A stretch of DNA of 64,000 bases from Prostheceraeus crozeri. Taxonomy: Eukaryota; Platyhelminthes; Polycladida; Euryleptidae. Made by a program: the position numbers and the translations under genes. Positions 34,003 through 46,299 of the stretch are shown piece after piece; position 1 is the first letter of the stretch, and each line of letters begins with the position of its first letter. Where the stretch lies: assembly GCA_907163375.1 (NCBI GenBank), contig CAJQUW010014769.1, positions 1,116,001 through 1,180,000 on the forward strand, read 5' to 3'. Under the pieces are notes generated by a model. The model was not told where the DNA came from, did not search any database, and saw only the letters and a program-made list of their open reading frames with translations.

Positions 34003-36930
34003 TGGGTTAAAACACTCCAGAAAACTTTATTTCTTAATCCCAGTTAATACACAAGAAAACTACACAGTTGTCATTTTTTTGAAAATTATGCCGACTGGAT
34101 GCTCACAGCAAAACAAGCACTACTGAGATCACATTTTCGTGACGCTAGCGGCACGAAGATTGATAATAATTCACTTTATACTGAGAAATCGGACGGCACT
34201 GTCATTCACTATTCTGCTTTTGCCATAGATTGAACGCATCAAGTCAAAATGGTCATCGTACAAAATTATCTTGATAAAACTGATATAGGAAAAACATCGA
34301 AAGGAAATAGAAGTTAAAGGAACGTACTTAGTTACATCTAAAACATAACTTCCAACAATTTAGCAGCATCTAATTCATTAGGATCTTCGCCGGGATACCA
34401 CTTGCCTCTTATGAATGTAGACTTTTTCCGGCAGACTTCGACGAACTGTCAGAGGATATTGATTTTGTCGGACAAAATTGCAGAAAGTCAAGTTTTAGAA
34501 GTCGACCAGACACGTTTCTTTTATTCATGTTTTATTTCATCAAAAGTGAACTTCATGACCATGTTGTAGGACAACCACTCTGACCAGGGACCATATTGAA
34601 CGTATTGAAAGCGGATGTACTATGGGAGAGTCATTACCGCCTCCGCATTCATTAGAAATTGACCGCTTCCGTTTCCACAGTCTTGATTCCATTTTTATAA
34701 GCTCTAATAAAGTGATTGACAGAAGTCACACGGCATGAAATATCAATTGCCTTTACCATCTCTTTTCGCTTCGCTTTTCTGCTTCGGTGATTTGAGTCGT
34801 TCTTCATGAAGAACCATACATTATTTTGCCCTGCTATGCCATCAGCTAAATTTTTGACAATGAAGGATTTTTGTCAAAAGAAAATAATGAACTTCCGTAG
34901 AATCGCGTGGAATTCTTCTCATAAAACTCTCCAGAATGCCGTTTTCTTCGGATCTGAATGTTTTGATTGGTGTCGAATTCTTTGAAAGATTTGAATTAGT
35001 TTATACAGGTTGTCCAATACAACAACTACATTTTTCAAATACAAATGAAAAACACTATACGAACTTCAACAGCGGCAAGTAAATAATGCAACAGATAATT
35101 TCAACATCAGCAAGTATTTCACATATCTGATTGACATCAAGGAGATGTGGTCGATTTTAATCTTTAACTGACATTTTCAATTACATAATTCCTTCAGTTT
35201 GCTTCTTAAATTCTCAAATTCTGTGTGCTTAAGTGAGTATAGCATGGCAATTGACCTCCGTTCACTAGATTGTACTGTAGTCAAGCCTCAAAAGTGCACT
35301 GTCAGATGGGCAACAAGGGGCTCAAAGGAAATTACAACTAAAGAAAACCATTTTAATTGAGTCAAAGTACAATTTTCAAAAAGAACCCTCTTTCACCGCA
35401 TACTGGGCCTACCTCCTCTAGTGCCTTCTATAGAGGCAACATAATGAGTCTCAATTTATATGTTAGCAATGTGGATTTAGTGCGACGATCCCAGTTTTTC
35501 ATTCTCCGGGAATTCGTATTAATGATAGTAAAAAATTATCAGTTAGTTAGCAATAATATTCCAATATGAGATTATTGTAAAATATTGAAGTGGCTAAACA
35601 GTAAATGATTACATAAGTAATACTTATTTCTGTTGAATGATATTTGTTAAAGAAATCTTCATGATCTTCATATTCAAATCAGGCATTCAATCAACAAACT
35701 GCAAAATCACATGTATCATGTTGTCATAAATGCATATTTATAAACTCAGAATTTGCTATTTGTTCTTTCCATAAATGTTCACCATCTGGGTTCGTGAAAC
35801 GTCATTGATCTATACTTGACAAATTGATTGGCGGATTTTCTGCATTATACTTAAATTGAACAGATTTTGACCATATTGTTCATATAGCGTGAGGCAGACG
35901 TTATAAATAAAATTCACAATTGAGCTCTGCGTTTTGTCATAGCAGACATAATAATAGCGTCTGCTTTATAAGCCAAAGAGACATAAGTCTTGTCCTTCAA
36001 AATTGTCAAATTTTTAGGAGAATGTTGTTTTTCAACACCAAAACGTGTTTGCATGAGAGAACTTAGCTTATCGTCTTGGAAAATCGACTTCTCAGAAAGT
36101 GAATTGATGGAAGAAATTTGTACGATGAAATATGAAGACAAGATTCTGAATAACTTGAGAGATTTGCGAGTGTCATGGATCAGATGGACTGTAAACTAAT
36201 TCTGTAAAACAAATTCGTTTCTAAAATGTAAATGGGCAAGCTATTTGATTTAAAGCGGAGATGTGGCGTAATTGAATAAAAATTGATTTTCATTTATAGG
36301 CATAATGTTGCAACTTTAACAATGATTTGCTGCACTAAAATTAATCAACGCAGGAATGGGAGAGAGAATGGTCAAATGAGACGCCTTTTATGGGACAAGT
36401 ACCCTGCGATGTTTCATTGAAATCGAGATAATAACATTTTCAAAATGTTGAAGAAACCAGTCCGCTTGCATGATTTGCCAATGAAAAGTGCCACAAAGAT
36501 GTTGGTAGACGGTATTATTCACGAGGACTTTCGTCCGGTTCTCGTCTGGTGAACTCACAGGAATTCTTAACTTGTATTGGTCAATCAATTTTTCTGAATA
36601 TGAATGTCACCCGATGAAAATGTTGTACATGTCGTCTACTTGCATCCTTGTGGAATTTTTCATTGACAAAGTTTTTAAATGTTTGTGACCTCTAAATATT
36701 TGTAAGACTGCTTGTTGATTGCTGGGCTCTTGAATATTCCATTTGTAATGCATCTATTATATACAGCCTTTATAGTTGTTATTTCTCTGAAGAAGAACAC
36801 AATAGTGTGCAAAATTAATTATCGACTGAATATTATACCGATTTGATTTTCTGCCGGTAAATAGTTTTTGCACGACAGTGTGATGCCAAAACCGACTGAA
36901 AATTCTACCGGTAAAATAAATCGGCAGAAT
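34003..36930. other. Non-coding stretch, no gene identified
   Basis: About 2.9 kb without a recognised gene. The minus strand of 34400-34870 reads in fragments such as AGQNNVWFFMKNDSNHRSRK with charged, protein-like composition. It may be another dead transposon ORF, but no family can be named. ORFs at 35914-36141 and 36388-36588 (minus) are also unrecognised. Confidence 0.45.
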
Positions 36931-36944
36931 TTTAGTTAATCAGC

Positions 36945-38990
36945 AGCCCCATTGTCATACATCGAGCTTTCACAGATAAAAAGAAATACAGTTTCTATTG
37001 TTCCATCATTGCAAAACCTACATTTTCTTTCTTCCTATTCTACTCTGATTGTTCTGTAACTTACTTTTCCTACCGCCAAATTACGATTTCCGCACAACAT
37101 TTTCAACGATGGAGCGATGTCACTTTGTTTCCAGTTAAAAGCTAAATAAAGTTTAAAGGTGCAATCGAATTGTGTTGATTCCAAATAATTAGTTCCAGTT
37201 CTACGCCTTTTAGCATCATTTATCCATTCAGCCCTGAAATTTTCTATAAGTCTATTTTTGGCTATATTCTTATACTTTCTTCAATTGACATCTGATATTG
37301 CTTTGTTTTCTAAATATGATGAATTTAATTATTTGAGGAGTATTCTTGTTCTCCAGCACCAAGCATATGAGCATTTATTATTAAAGTTGCTCAAAATATG
37401 ATCATAGTAAGTTTTCACAATGCTGTTATTCTTACTTAGAATCATCTTAATCCAAAGATTGATTGCGGCTTTTTGAAAATAATATCTAACAGGAAGCAAT
37501 TCGAATTAATTAACCAATTAAACAATAGCTCACTGTTGCAGTTGATAAATGATAGAAACGTTTTTAAAATTGAAACTGTATTTTATTCATTTTAGACAAT
37601 TTGTCATAGAAGCAAAATTCTCCACCATCCTGCATTTTAGATAGTAAGCATTTTGAACGAATTTTTTACTATTTTACCATTCATACTTCAAAATTCTTTC
37701 AATTTTCTAACTGTCGAAAAAGGTGCTTGTTTATCTTTTTTAGTAAGTGAAATTAAGTGCTTCGCATTTTGTGAAATGCAATATCAAGTATTTGTAATTC
37801 TGAACTATTTTGATTTACTTGATATCATTATGAAAATCAATGTTTATGTAGTCATTATGACATTTAGCTATTATCACAATATTTTCGAATCTTTCGTTCG
37901 TTATAATTAAATTAGTTTCATTACAAAACGTTAGGATGTCTTGTCCGTAGTTATTAATTGTCATATCTTCTGACTTCCTTTTTGGGAATCCATACTTTTC
38001 ATTATCATTCTCTATACCAATTCGTCATTTTAAATCACCAATAGTATTATGTTTTCCATCTTATATTCAGCAATATAATCTTTGATATTTTTTGCAAAAT
38101 TCCTTGTCTTTATGCTTTGATTCCTTGTTACTGCTATAGCATATCATTAAAAAATGTCCGACAATCGCCCACATTCTCTGCTTTGACATATTTTTTTGAC
38201 ATATATTACTTGTAATTTTTTATTTTATTAATTATAATTATTCCTCTTTCATTTACAATATTTTCAATTTTTAGATGTCTTATGTCATCCTTTATGCATG
38301 CTGATATGCCTTTGATATTTCTTCCTGATTTTGTTGATTTCGTTCCCGTTGTATGTTGACCTGAGTAATTTTCAATGAATGGAAAATCATTTTTATTTCT
38401 CAAGTGTGTTTCAGAAGAACCAATTATATCTAAATGCATTTGTTCGTAAAAAAATTTTATCTGCGTTATCCATGTCCTTGATCATATCAGTATTGTTTAT
38501 TTTTTCGTTATTTATGCCGTTTATATTGATATAACTTGTTTTCAAGTCGTTTGTATAAACTTTGTTTGGATCATCGTTCTTTCCTTCTATCAGTGTGTCA
38601 AACATACGTTCTGATTGGCGTGTGTTGTCTGTTACTCTGCTGAAATAAGCGTGTTGATGTATATTGAATGCGTCTGTTTGCATCAACCTCTCTCGATACC
38701 CTAAATCGGTCTTCATCTTGTATTCTTCCTTCTCTTTCATAGTGTCCTCTGCTTTCTTTATTTCCTTCATTTTCATACCTAGAGTGATTGTTGTATCTTG
38801 GTCTTCTGTTTTCGTATGGTCTTCTGCTGTTGTAGTTGTAGTAGTATCTGTTCTGATAGTGATCGTTGTTGCGCTTTCTTTGATTGCAATTCCATGGTGC
38901 CTGGTAACAATTTATAATGCGATGGCCTATTTTTCCACAGTGGAAACATGTTATTTTTCTAGTTATAATCACATTTATAGCATTCACTTG
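36945..38990 (-). pseudogene. LINE with zinc-knuckle ORF1 and APE endonuclease, internally deleted
   Basis: The minus-strand order is as follows. ORF1-like segment (38987-38598) with a CCHC knuckle CFHCGKIGHRIINC followed by an Arg/Tyr/Asn-rich tail. Endonuclease start SYININGINNEKINNTDMIK, then IIGSSETHLRNKNDF and GRNIKGISACIKDD (38560-38206), and a GDFN-like GDLK near 38040. At the far end (about 37080-36960) SYRTIRVE, RKCRFCNDGTIE and FLFICESS match the cysteine-containing end of many LINE ORF2 proteins. Endonuclease to tail is only about 1.5 kb and no RT palm is seen, so the RT core is deleted or unrecognisable. Many stops. Confidence 0.7.
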
Positions 38991-38999
38991 AAGAAAAAT

Positions 39000-40836
39000 G
39001 ATTAGTATTCATGACAAATTTCATGAAATTGAAAAAAGTGTCTTCTGTGGTTCTGCCTAATCTACTGGGCATAACAAGAAGGAAGTCGCCGAAATTCCTC
39101 AAATAGCACGTACTTTTCTTACAATTTAAACGCGGTGAATCGAAAAATCGGTAAACAAGTTATCATATCAGTCATTGCGAACCAGTATGAATCAATTGAT
39201 TGGTTTAGCATTATCATGGATGAAGGTGCATCGTCAATCGTTTCTTAAAAGGCATTAAAAGATATCTTATCTCTTTTATAGCAATAACGGAAAAACTGAA
39301 GATTCTTGTCTTTCAAGTGAATCTTGGATTTTTTTGCAGCTCTTCCACTAATCGTCACAGTCTTGTGATGACCTGCGTTGATAACTGTTATCGGGATAAA
39401 AGATTTGCAGCGCTAATTTAAGTGATTGATAAAAGTAGAGTTCTGAGATCAAGGTTTATTTTAAAAATTGCTCGCAGGTCAATTCAGGTCACAGCACACC
39501 TTCATTGCGCTATTCGCCTCAAATTCGCCAAAATTGGCTACGATATTTACAAAAGGACGGACGATATTTTAACGAAGGATTAGTTGATATCACTGCGATA
39601 GGGCATATTATACGGTACTCGTTAGTCGCTTTAATATTCTTCAAGTAAAGGCGTCTGTGTATATTTTATATATCATATATCCTCTGTATTGCAGCAATAA
39701 TCAAACATTCATCACAATTATGATGAAGCTTTCATTAACTCATCATAATGCCTGATCATGCCTTCAAAGTGCTTGTGTTTACTCAATTGGACTTTATAAT
39801 CAATTGAAATTGGCATGTCACATATTGCCGCAATCTGCTGTCACATTCCATTTGAGCTAACGAACGGTTCAACAGAAAAATATATGTCGCTGTTCTCTGT
39901 GACTTTCAGCGATTGAACGAAATTCAATGAAATACTTTTCAACTACTCGTGCATTCCGTTCTTTGCAATCAGTTCAGCTGGGTGTAAATAAAAAACACAA
40001 TGGCAATCAATATATTACAATGAAGCTCAAAACGGCCATATTCTTTGAAATAACTATTGTTTGGCGGCCACAATTGTGAAGAAATACTTAGTCAGTGATT
40101 GTAAATGCTATGACCACTGATGTCTGATGTTGAGGGTAGGGACTAGAAAAAATAATTAATTGATGAACCATCTTCAATTCCTATTACTTGCAATTCTTCA
40201 CAAGTCAAAAAAGCGATTGATTGAGCGATTATAATAAGCTATGCAGTATACTAGACAGACCAACACAGTCGATAATAGTCTGTAATATTCTGTAGGCGTA
40301 CCCGTTTTCAAAGAGGAGAATAATTCGAATATCACCTAATGCGAAATGTGTTCCTAATAATCTTTATCATTCATTTAAACTTTGATTTAAAAGTTTCTAA
40401 TTAAACATATTTTTTTGTTGTTTCATATACTCTGACAACCTTAAATAAATTGAAAATATATTAGACTAAACCTTGTGAAACACATACTATCGCGATGACC
40501 ACACAGGCAGTGTTTCAGTGTTTGAACTAGAAAATATTACTTTTGTAGAACGGAGGAGAATACAAATATCAATTACCACCAATTGCTTGATATTGTTGTC
40601 AATACATTCATTTGCAATTTTTTTGCATCCAAATTAGTTCAAAAACATGCAAGGTGAGTCAAATTAAATATCCCTAGCGGCAAAAGTTCAACCAATTTTT
40701 AATTGCGATGTATCATTTTAAACCTCTGAGTGTGGCCAGCAATTTTGAGGTTTTTAGAAGTTCATAAATATGTTAACTTTTAGAATAAATTACGATTTTG
40801 AATTTGAAAATTTTTCCTACAAGCTGTATGTGCAGT
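39000..40836. other. Non-coding stretch, no gene seen
   Basis: AT-rich. A faint Tc1-like N-terminal hint (HNKKEVAEIPQIARTF near 39070) is too weak to call. No repeats of note. Confidence 0.45.
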
Positions 40837-40844
40837 GTTACACA

Positions 40845-41346
40845 CAGGGGTGCCGGCAAGCGGACGCACAGACGCATGTGCGTCCAGCCCATTCCGGTAC
40901 AAACCATGCTCATCGCTGTGTGAATTCTTTGTGTAAACCATTGAAGTAGACACCTGTGGTTCAAAGGTGAAGTCGATCGGGCAAATTTCGCTGCCAATTT
41001 CAGCTTAATTGATAATTAACATTAATCGTAATTAATATCATTAATAATATAAAATAACTTAAATTTACTTGCAACTAAAAATTGACTTAAACTTAACTTT
41101 AACTTAAAATTGAATGTCTTTAAAAAGCAAATATATATACGTACTAACAAAATAAAAATAATAAATAAAAGAAAGTATATGCAGCTTAGGTTTTATTAAT
41201 GAATAAATAATGTCATAATTTTATAGTCACGGTTGCAAGAAACTACAATTTGTAGTTTCACCTTTCGTCTAAAATAGTTATGTACTGGTAGTAGCGCAAA
41301 CAAATAGAATCGTGCGTCCAGATTTTTTACCCTGCCGGCGCCCCTG
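40845..41346. mobile_element. hAT-type MITE, 502 bp, with 8-bp TSD
   Basis: The ends CAGGGGTGCCGGCA and TGCCGGCGCCCCTG are inverted with one mismatch. The 8-bp flanks GTTACACA (40837-40844) and GTTGCACA (41347-41354) agree at 7 of 8 positions, the hAT signature. Just inside the left end there is a small palindrome GGACGCACAGACGCATGTGC followed by GTCC, with a matching CGTGCGTCCAG near the right end. No transposase, so it depended on an autonomous relative. Its terminal bases differ from those of the 5-kb hAT, so it is probably another family. Confidence 0.85.
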
Positions 41347-41359
41347 GTTGCACACATAA

Positions 41360-41805
41360 TGTATCACAATATTTCGGAATTGAATTGTAGATTTTTACTA
41401 ACAGGACAATTGTCTAATTCTACATGATGTCAATGTGGAAGCCAGTTGAGTTGTCGAATGGCCTTCATGGTATTTGTAGTAGCTACCAAGCATGTGAACG
41501 AAAGTGAGCAATTTGGATTTTTTTGGAATGAGTTTTGATTCTATTAAAGCTGTAATTTTGTGAACTCCATAAAGAATTCTCACATGAGTCACTGAACGAA
41601 GTCACTACCAGTCTGGTAGACTGCACACTGTGACGTTCGACGAAATGGTTGAAAAAGTGGCAGTCTCTGAGGAATGAAAGACAGCTGTGGTCCACTCGGC
41701 CGATCTCTTACATAAACTCATTGACAAAATTTTTAAAACATTTACTTCTTTAACTTCTTTCATTTTTGACTGGTATATGTACATGTATGTATAATACCTT
41801 GATAA
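41360..41805. other. Non-coding stretch, no gene seen
   Basis: Spacer between the hAT MITE and the Tc1 pseudogene. Its short ORFs show no recognised domain. Confidence 0.4.
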
Positions 41806-41809
41806 TTAA

Positions 41810-42895
41810 GTCACAATCTCCACCAAGTCGCAGGCACAGAAAAACAACGCATGTAGCAGATTCAACTTTAATAGCACGTATGCCTCTCTCTAGCTCCAGT
41901 ACATTCAGTAATCCGAGATGGCATGGATTCACAAAGTTTCTGAATGAAGGATGTTTCAAGGAGAAGCCACTGCTTTGTCAGTCTTTCAGAATCTTCAGGG
42001 ACACTGGTGGAAGTGAATAGCGGTCTCTCACTCGCCGCCCAAGCTCGTCCCAGACTTGTTCAATGGGTGACAAGTCAGAAGAGCGTGCAGGCCAGTCAAG
42101 GGTTTGAATGTTCAATCTCCTAACAGTGGCAATGACAGCCGAGGAGCGATGTGGTCTTGCGTTGTCGTCTTGGAAGACGAGATCCTCCACCCTGACCACT
42201 GGGGCAACAACAGGAAGCACAATTTCATTGAGATACCTCTCTCCAGTCAACGTGCCTTTGATGATGACTGCTGTCGTTCGTCCGCCATGCCAAATGCCAC
42301 CTCACAGCATAACACTTCCACCACCATATCTGTCGTGTTCTTTAATACAGCATGGGGCAAAGCGTTCACCTGGAAGACAATGCACTCTGACACGACCGTC
42401 ATTGAAATCCAGAGTGAATCTCGATTCATCGGTCCACAAGACTTTCTGCCAGTGATGGTCATTCCATGAGCGATGGGCATCACACCAGGCAACTCGTCTT
42501 CTGTGATGCTCAAAACTCAATGGAATTAGGTCGTCGCGATTGAATTCCAGCTTCTCGCAATCTTCGGTCAACCGTTCGAACGCTACAGTCTATATTTGAG
42601 ACACTCTTCCAGTGTACGACTAGCTTTGGGACTGACACAAAATCTATTCCTCTTTGCAGCTATAAACTACACGTGCGTCTGTCCTTCCTGCAGACTTTCT
42701 TGGTCGACCAGATCCCTTCTTTTTAACATCTCCGTCTGCTTTCCATCGACACCACCACCTCCAAACAACTTTTTGTGCACTCGCTTGTTGTGCAACTCGA
42801 TAGTTGCAGCTCTTCGGCAACACTCGCACAACTTCTACCACAACGAATCATTCCAATAGCCTTACCTCTGGTAAACTGATCGTGCGCCATTTTAT
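41810..42895 (-). pseudogene. Tc1 transposase pseudogene (DD34E)
   Basis: Starts MAHDQFTRGKAIGMIRC at 42895 and continues through a Tc1 helix-turn-helix region and a GSGRPRKS linker. Catalytic blocks are WTDESRFTLDF (about 42430), QDDNARPHRSSAVI (about 42160) and LDWPARSSDLSPIEQVWDEL (about 42080). The spacing of the last Asp and Glu is 34 residues, the Tc1 type. The frame changes at least twice in the N-terminal third, and a stop follows GGGSVML near 42302. The C-terminal half is open. Terminal inverted repeats were not found by eye. Confidence 0.85.
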
Positions 42896-42899
42896 TCTA

Positions 42900-44010
42900 C
42901 AAAAGCTGGATTTCAGTTCACGTTTATGTTCAATTTGTAAAAGCAATTGTGACAGCTGTATCGACATCAAAATTTGAAATTTGACCACCGTAGATCTTTC
43001 TCCATTCTCTAATGTGTTGAATGGTAATACATAGAAAACGAGTTATTGCATCATACCTGAGAAAAAAATGAAACAAACTTCAATTCAAGCCAATGATATA
43101 ATGAAGCTTACATGTATATTCATTTATCTAACGAACAACCTTGTGAAATCAATCAATTTTTTTCAAATTTGTCATGAATTTTATATTATTCTCAGTCCCA
43201 ACAAATTTAGTTCCTCCCACATAATCACACATGACTAGGCTTCTAGATTTCATGATTTTTGGATATAAGGTGCAGCCTACATAAACAGCATCGATGATGT
43301 TGTTGCGAAATCTTCTTTTCTGAAATACAGCTGGCAGATCGCATTATAGAGGCATGGACAGAATCCGTCCCACACTCTCACACGGTTAGATAGAGTAAAG
43401 CACCCTAGCTATAGACAGTTTTGTCAAGTCTTAAGTCGATTTAAGTATCAGTGAATTCAAACTTTTGAGTGAATGAACGAGTTCTTTAGTCGTTAATGAG
43501 GGAGTACAGCTAGCGGCAACTGAACTGAACTAATTTTCCGCTCATGGACTGATGAGTGTGCTGAACTTTTGTATTTCCTACGGTGGAAATGTATTCTTCT
43601 AACATTCCCATTTCGCTATTATTCGAGAATGATAATCGTTTGCTTTACAAGTAAGAATGTAAGGAACGAAATTCAGATCATGAAAATCAATCATATAAAT
43701 TGTGCATTGACAGACCCACTTATGTTTCTGTCCTAAAGCATACAACACAATACGTAAGCAACACTGAAGATCGCATCAACTGACCGTTCCTATCATCGTC
43801 ATCGTCATCCAACTGATTTCGTCATTGCCTTTATGCGTCTCTATAATTCGTTGGATTTGCATGGTCACTTATTGCAAAGCAGTCATTCTATAGTCGATCC
43901 ATTAATAGAAGATGAATTGAGATAAATAGCACAAATTTAAGTAGTTTCACTTCCGATGATTTTTAATCTTTTATTGGAAACAGCTCTCGAAGAAGGATCG
44001 ATGTTCGATT
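42900..44010. other. Non-coding stretch, no gene seen
   Basis: AT-rich spacer without recognisable ORFs or repeats. Confidence 0.5.
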
Positions 44011-44014
44011 CAAA

Positions 44015-44197
44015 TAATTGTTGTAAGCCTAGTTGAAAATGGTCAACGTCTTCTCAAATATTTTTAATGATAGTTATAGACGGTCTTCAACCGGTTTCAA
44101 TTGAGATTCTCCTCTCAATTGAAACCGGTTGAAGACCTTTTGTAACTATCACAAAAAATATTTGAGAAGACGTTGACCTTTTTCAACTACAACAATT
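44015..44197. repeat. 183-bp near-perfect hairpin (foldback element 5)
   Basis: Arms of about 88 bp meet at a loop of about 6 bases near 44110. Landmarks are AATTGTTGTA / TACAACAATT, GTCAACGTCTTCTCAAATAT and GGTCTTCAACCGGTTTCAAT, each mirrored. Only a handful of mismatches are present. If transcribed it would give a long double-stranded RNA hairpin. It may be a young foldback MITE. Confidence 0.85.
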
Positions 44198-44550
44198 CCG
44201 ATGAATTTTGTTGGAGTACGACGACATTGGATGAGAGACCTAACCGCTGCTTTAGGCATATTTCTACAAGCATACTGAAGTTCATCTCGTTTCTAGATTG
44301 CGCATTCGTTGAAGGAATATGCAAGAGTAGATAATAGTCATTATGGCTTCAAATATTTGCGAGTTATGTACGTCTAGGAAATAGTCTTATCAGCTACCTG
44401 ACGAAGCTCACAGTGACAATTTAAGGAAAGTAATTTGAGCACTTTGTAAGACAAGGCAAAACAGTTACCGTTTGAATAAAGACAGTTGCTCCTTTTGTTA
44501 AGACAAATGTACGTTATTATTTTAAAATATTATTTTTAAAATTTACATAC

Positions 44551-44592
44551 AGGTCCGATGCGTTTCGTCCTCAGACGCTATCAAGGGCATCT
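44551..44592 (-). ncRNA. Hammerhead-ribozyme-like motif, Penelope-type end
   Basis: On the minus strand GATGCCC-TTGATAG-CGTC-TGAG-GACG-AAAC-GCATC has the layout of a hammerhead core: a decayed CUGANGA box, a perfect 4-bp stem II with UGAG loop, GAAAC, and closing pairs GAUGC/GCAUC. The context after it (GGACCTGTATGTAAATTTTA) is AT-rich, as at Penelope-like element ends, where such ribozymes are known. The first box departs from consensus, so activity is doubtful. Confidence 0.5.
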
Positions 44593-44898
44593 TGCATAGA
44601 AATAAAAATATGAAATTCGGCCACACTGACGCTCAAAACAGAAAAACAGAATCTTGGCAAATGGAATGGAGAAATTCTGGGAAATGAATTGGAAAGTGGA
44701 CATTCTAAAGAGCCATTGGAAGATAAATCAGCTGAAATAAGAAACTTACGGATAAGATCTTGATTCCTTCTGGAATGAATTAAAGGAAACTACAACTGAA
44801 ATGACTACTTGGATATGTGGCAAAAGCAGGTAGGACAAGAAGCAACCTTGGATCACGATAGAGATATTAAAGCTCATGGATGAAAGTAACAAATTTAT

Positions 44899-45631
44899 TT
44901 CGGTAGCCAGAACAAATTTCTGCAGGGAACGAGGCCGAAAATGAAACTTCCACAGAATGAGATGCACCCTATGTCTACTACGAATCTGCGAGTCTGTCGA
45001 GTTCTAGTTAGTTCCTCCTCTTGTCAGACACGATGAAAGAAAGGCTCATGTAAATCCAACAGGACACAATTTGCAGTTTTCGGCGAAAATGAAATTTTCT
45101 TTGCTTTCACTTGTTAAGTAAAAAGTACTGCGCAGCCACAGTTTTCGACATTGAATGTCTTCAGGTTATTTCTTATCATATTCATTTGATATTATTGTGC
45201 CATTGATAGGCGATGTATGCAAGAATGTGGCTTAATGTGGATACGGTGGGCCAGCATGTTGCTGTTTGCTGATAGTAGGAGACTTGCCAAATCTGAATGT
45301 GTAGAGTTTCATAGACAAATGTTCCCGAACATGACCTGAAAGATGAGACCTGAGAAATGACCTGAAAAGACATTCCATGTCAAAAACTGTGGTTATAGAC
45401 AAAGTACTTTTTAGTTAACAAAAGAAAACATAGAACAGTTCATCTTAACCAAAAGCTTCAATCTGCGTCCAATTGGATTAACTGTGTTTTTTCTTGATCG
45501 TGTCTGACAAGAAGAGGAACTAGCTAGAACTCGGCGGACGCGCAGATTCGTAGTAGGCATAGCATGTACATTATTCTGTGAAAATCTCATTTTGGCCTCG
45601 TCCACTACAGAAACTCGTTCTGGCTGCCGAA
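44899..45631. repeat. 733-bp palindrome (foldback element 6)
   Basis: 44899-45180 is mirrored by about 45350-45631. Landmarks from outside in are TTCGG(T/C)AGCCAGAAC, GACGAGGCC-type words, CTACTACGAATCTGCG, GAGTTCTAG(T/C)TAGTTCCTC, CTTGTCAGACACGAT, AAAAAGTACT and CCACAGTTTT(C/T)GACAT. The arms are about 280 bp with roughly 15 percent mismatch and the spacer is about 170 bp. In each arm the strand reading outer-to-inner encodes TTNLRV.RVL.SSSSCQTR, so the duplicated unit may once have been coding, possibly part of the neighbouring LINE. Confidence 0.8.
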
Positions 45632-45769
45632 CTGGACTAATTTAAGAATCATGAAAACAGAAAGGCGAGCATCAAAAACGGCAACGAAATCGAAACGCGA
45701 AATTCAAAGGAGCTGCGGAATAATCCAAGGAAGCGTACGAATAGAATGAGAAGAACTTGACGCGAAATA

Positions 45770-46265
45770 CAGTTGGCAAAATGCAAACTCTCATGCCAAA
45801 TTAAACAGTTTCAACTAACAAAGTTAAGGTCAAAAATTGGTATTAGAAGCATAATGGTGGAATCTTACAAAACAAGGTCGATGCTATCAAACGGTGGGAA
45901 GAATGCATCGACGGGCTATATGCTGAGGAGAGAGATGAATAGTCAGATAGAAATCAAGTAAGAGAAAGGGTGCCCAATATCACATAAGACGGTATTTGTA
46001 GAAATACAAAGAAAATTGCCAAACGGGAAAGCAGAAGATGTGGATGAAATTCCAACGTTTTTTATTCAATGGGGATGGCCAAAGTATGTTCAACGTTTGA
46101 CGGCAATCAGAAATGATATCTTCATAACAGACAGAACTCTAGAATATTTTTGATTGGCATTTTGATCCCTATTCCTAAAGGAACAGGTGTTGTGATATGT
46201 AGAGAATGGATAACAATCAGCTTTAACTCGATTCGCCAACAAGGTTCAATATGAATCTACGTCAT
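45770..46265 (+). pseudogene. LINE RT, N-terminal part (split by PLE)
   Basis: The plus-strand frames give IKRWEECIDGLYAEERDE, KLPNGKAEDVDEIPTFFIQ and IPIPKGTGVV followed by ISFNSI. This is the series RW..Y...LY / LKNGKA.G.D.IP.EF / .I.PIPKKG...C..YR.ISL that opens LINE reverse transcriptases. Several frame changes are present. The RT resumes at about 47930 beyond an inserted Penelope-like element, with roughly 100 bp missing at the junction. Confidence 0.7.
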
Positions 46266-46299
46266 TAGTTCAGCCTCAAACTAATCAAACATAATTCAA

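Noticed and set aside
39060-39130. Tc1-like DNA-binding domain
   Set aside because: Only about 15 residues resemble the helix-turn-helix start; no catalytic block nearby.
42104-42469. 121-codon plus-strand ORF
   Set aside because: It is antisense to the Tc1 transposase blocks on the minus strand.
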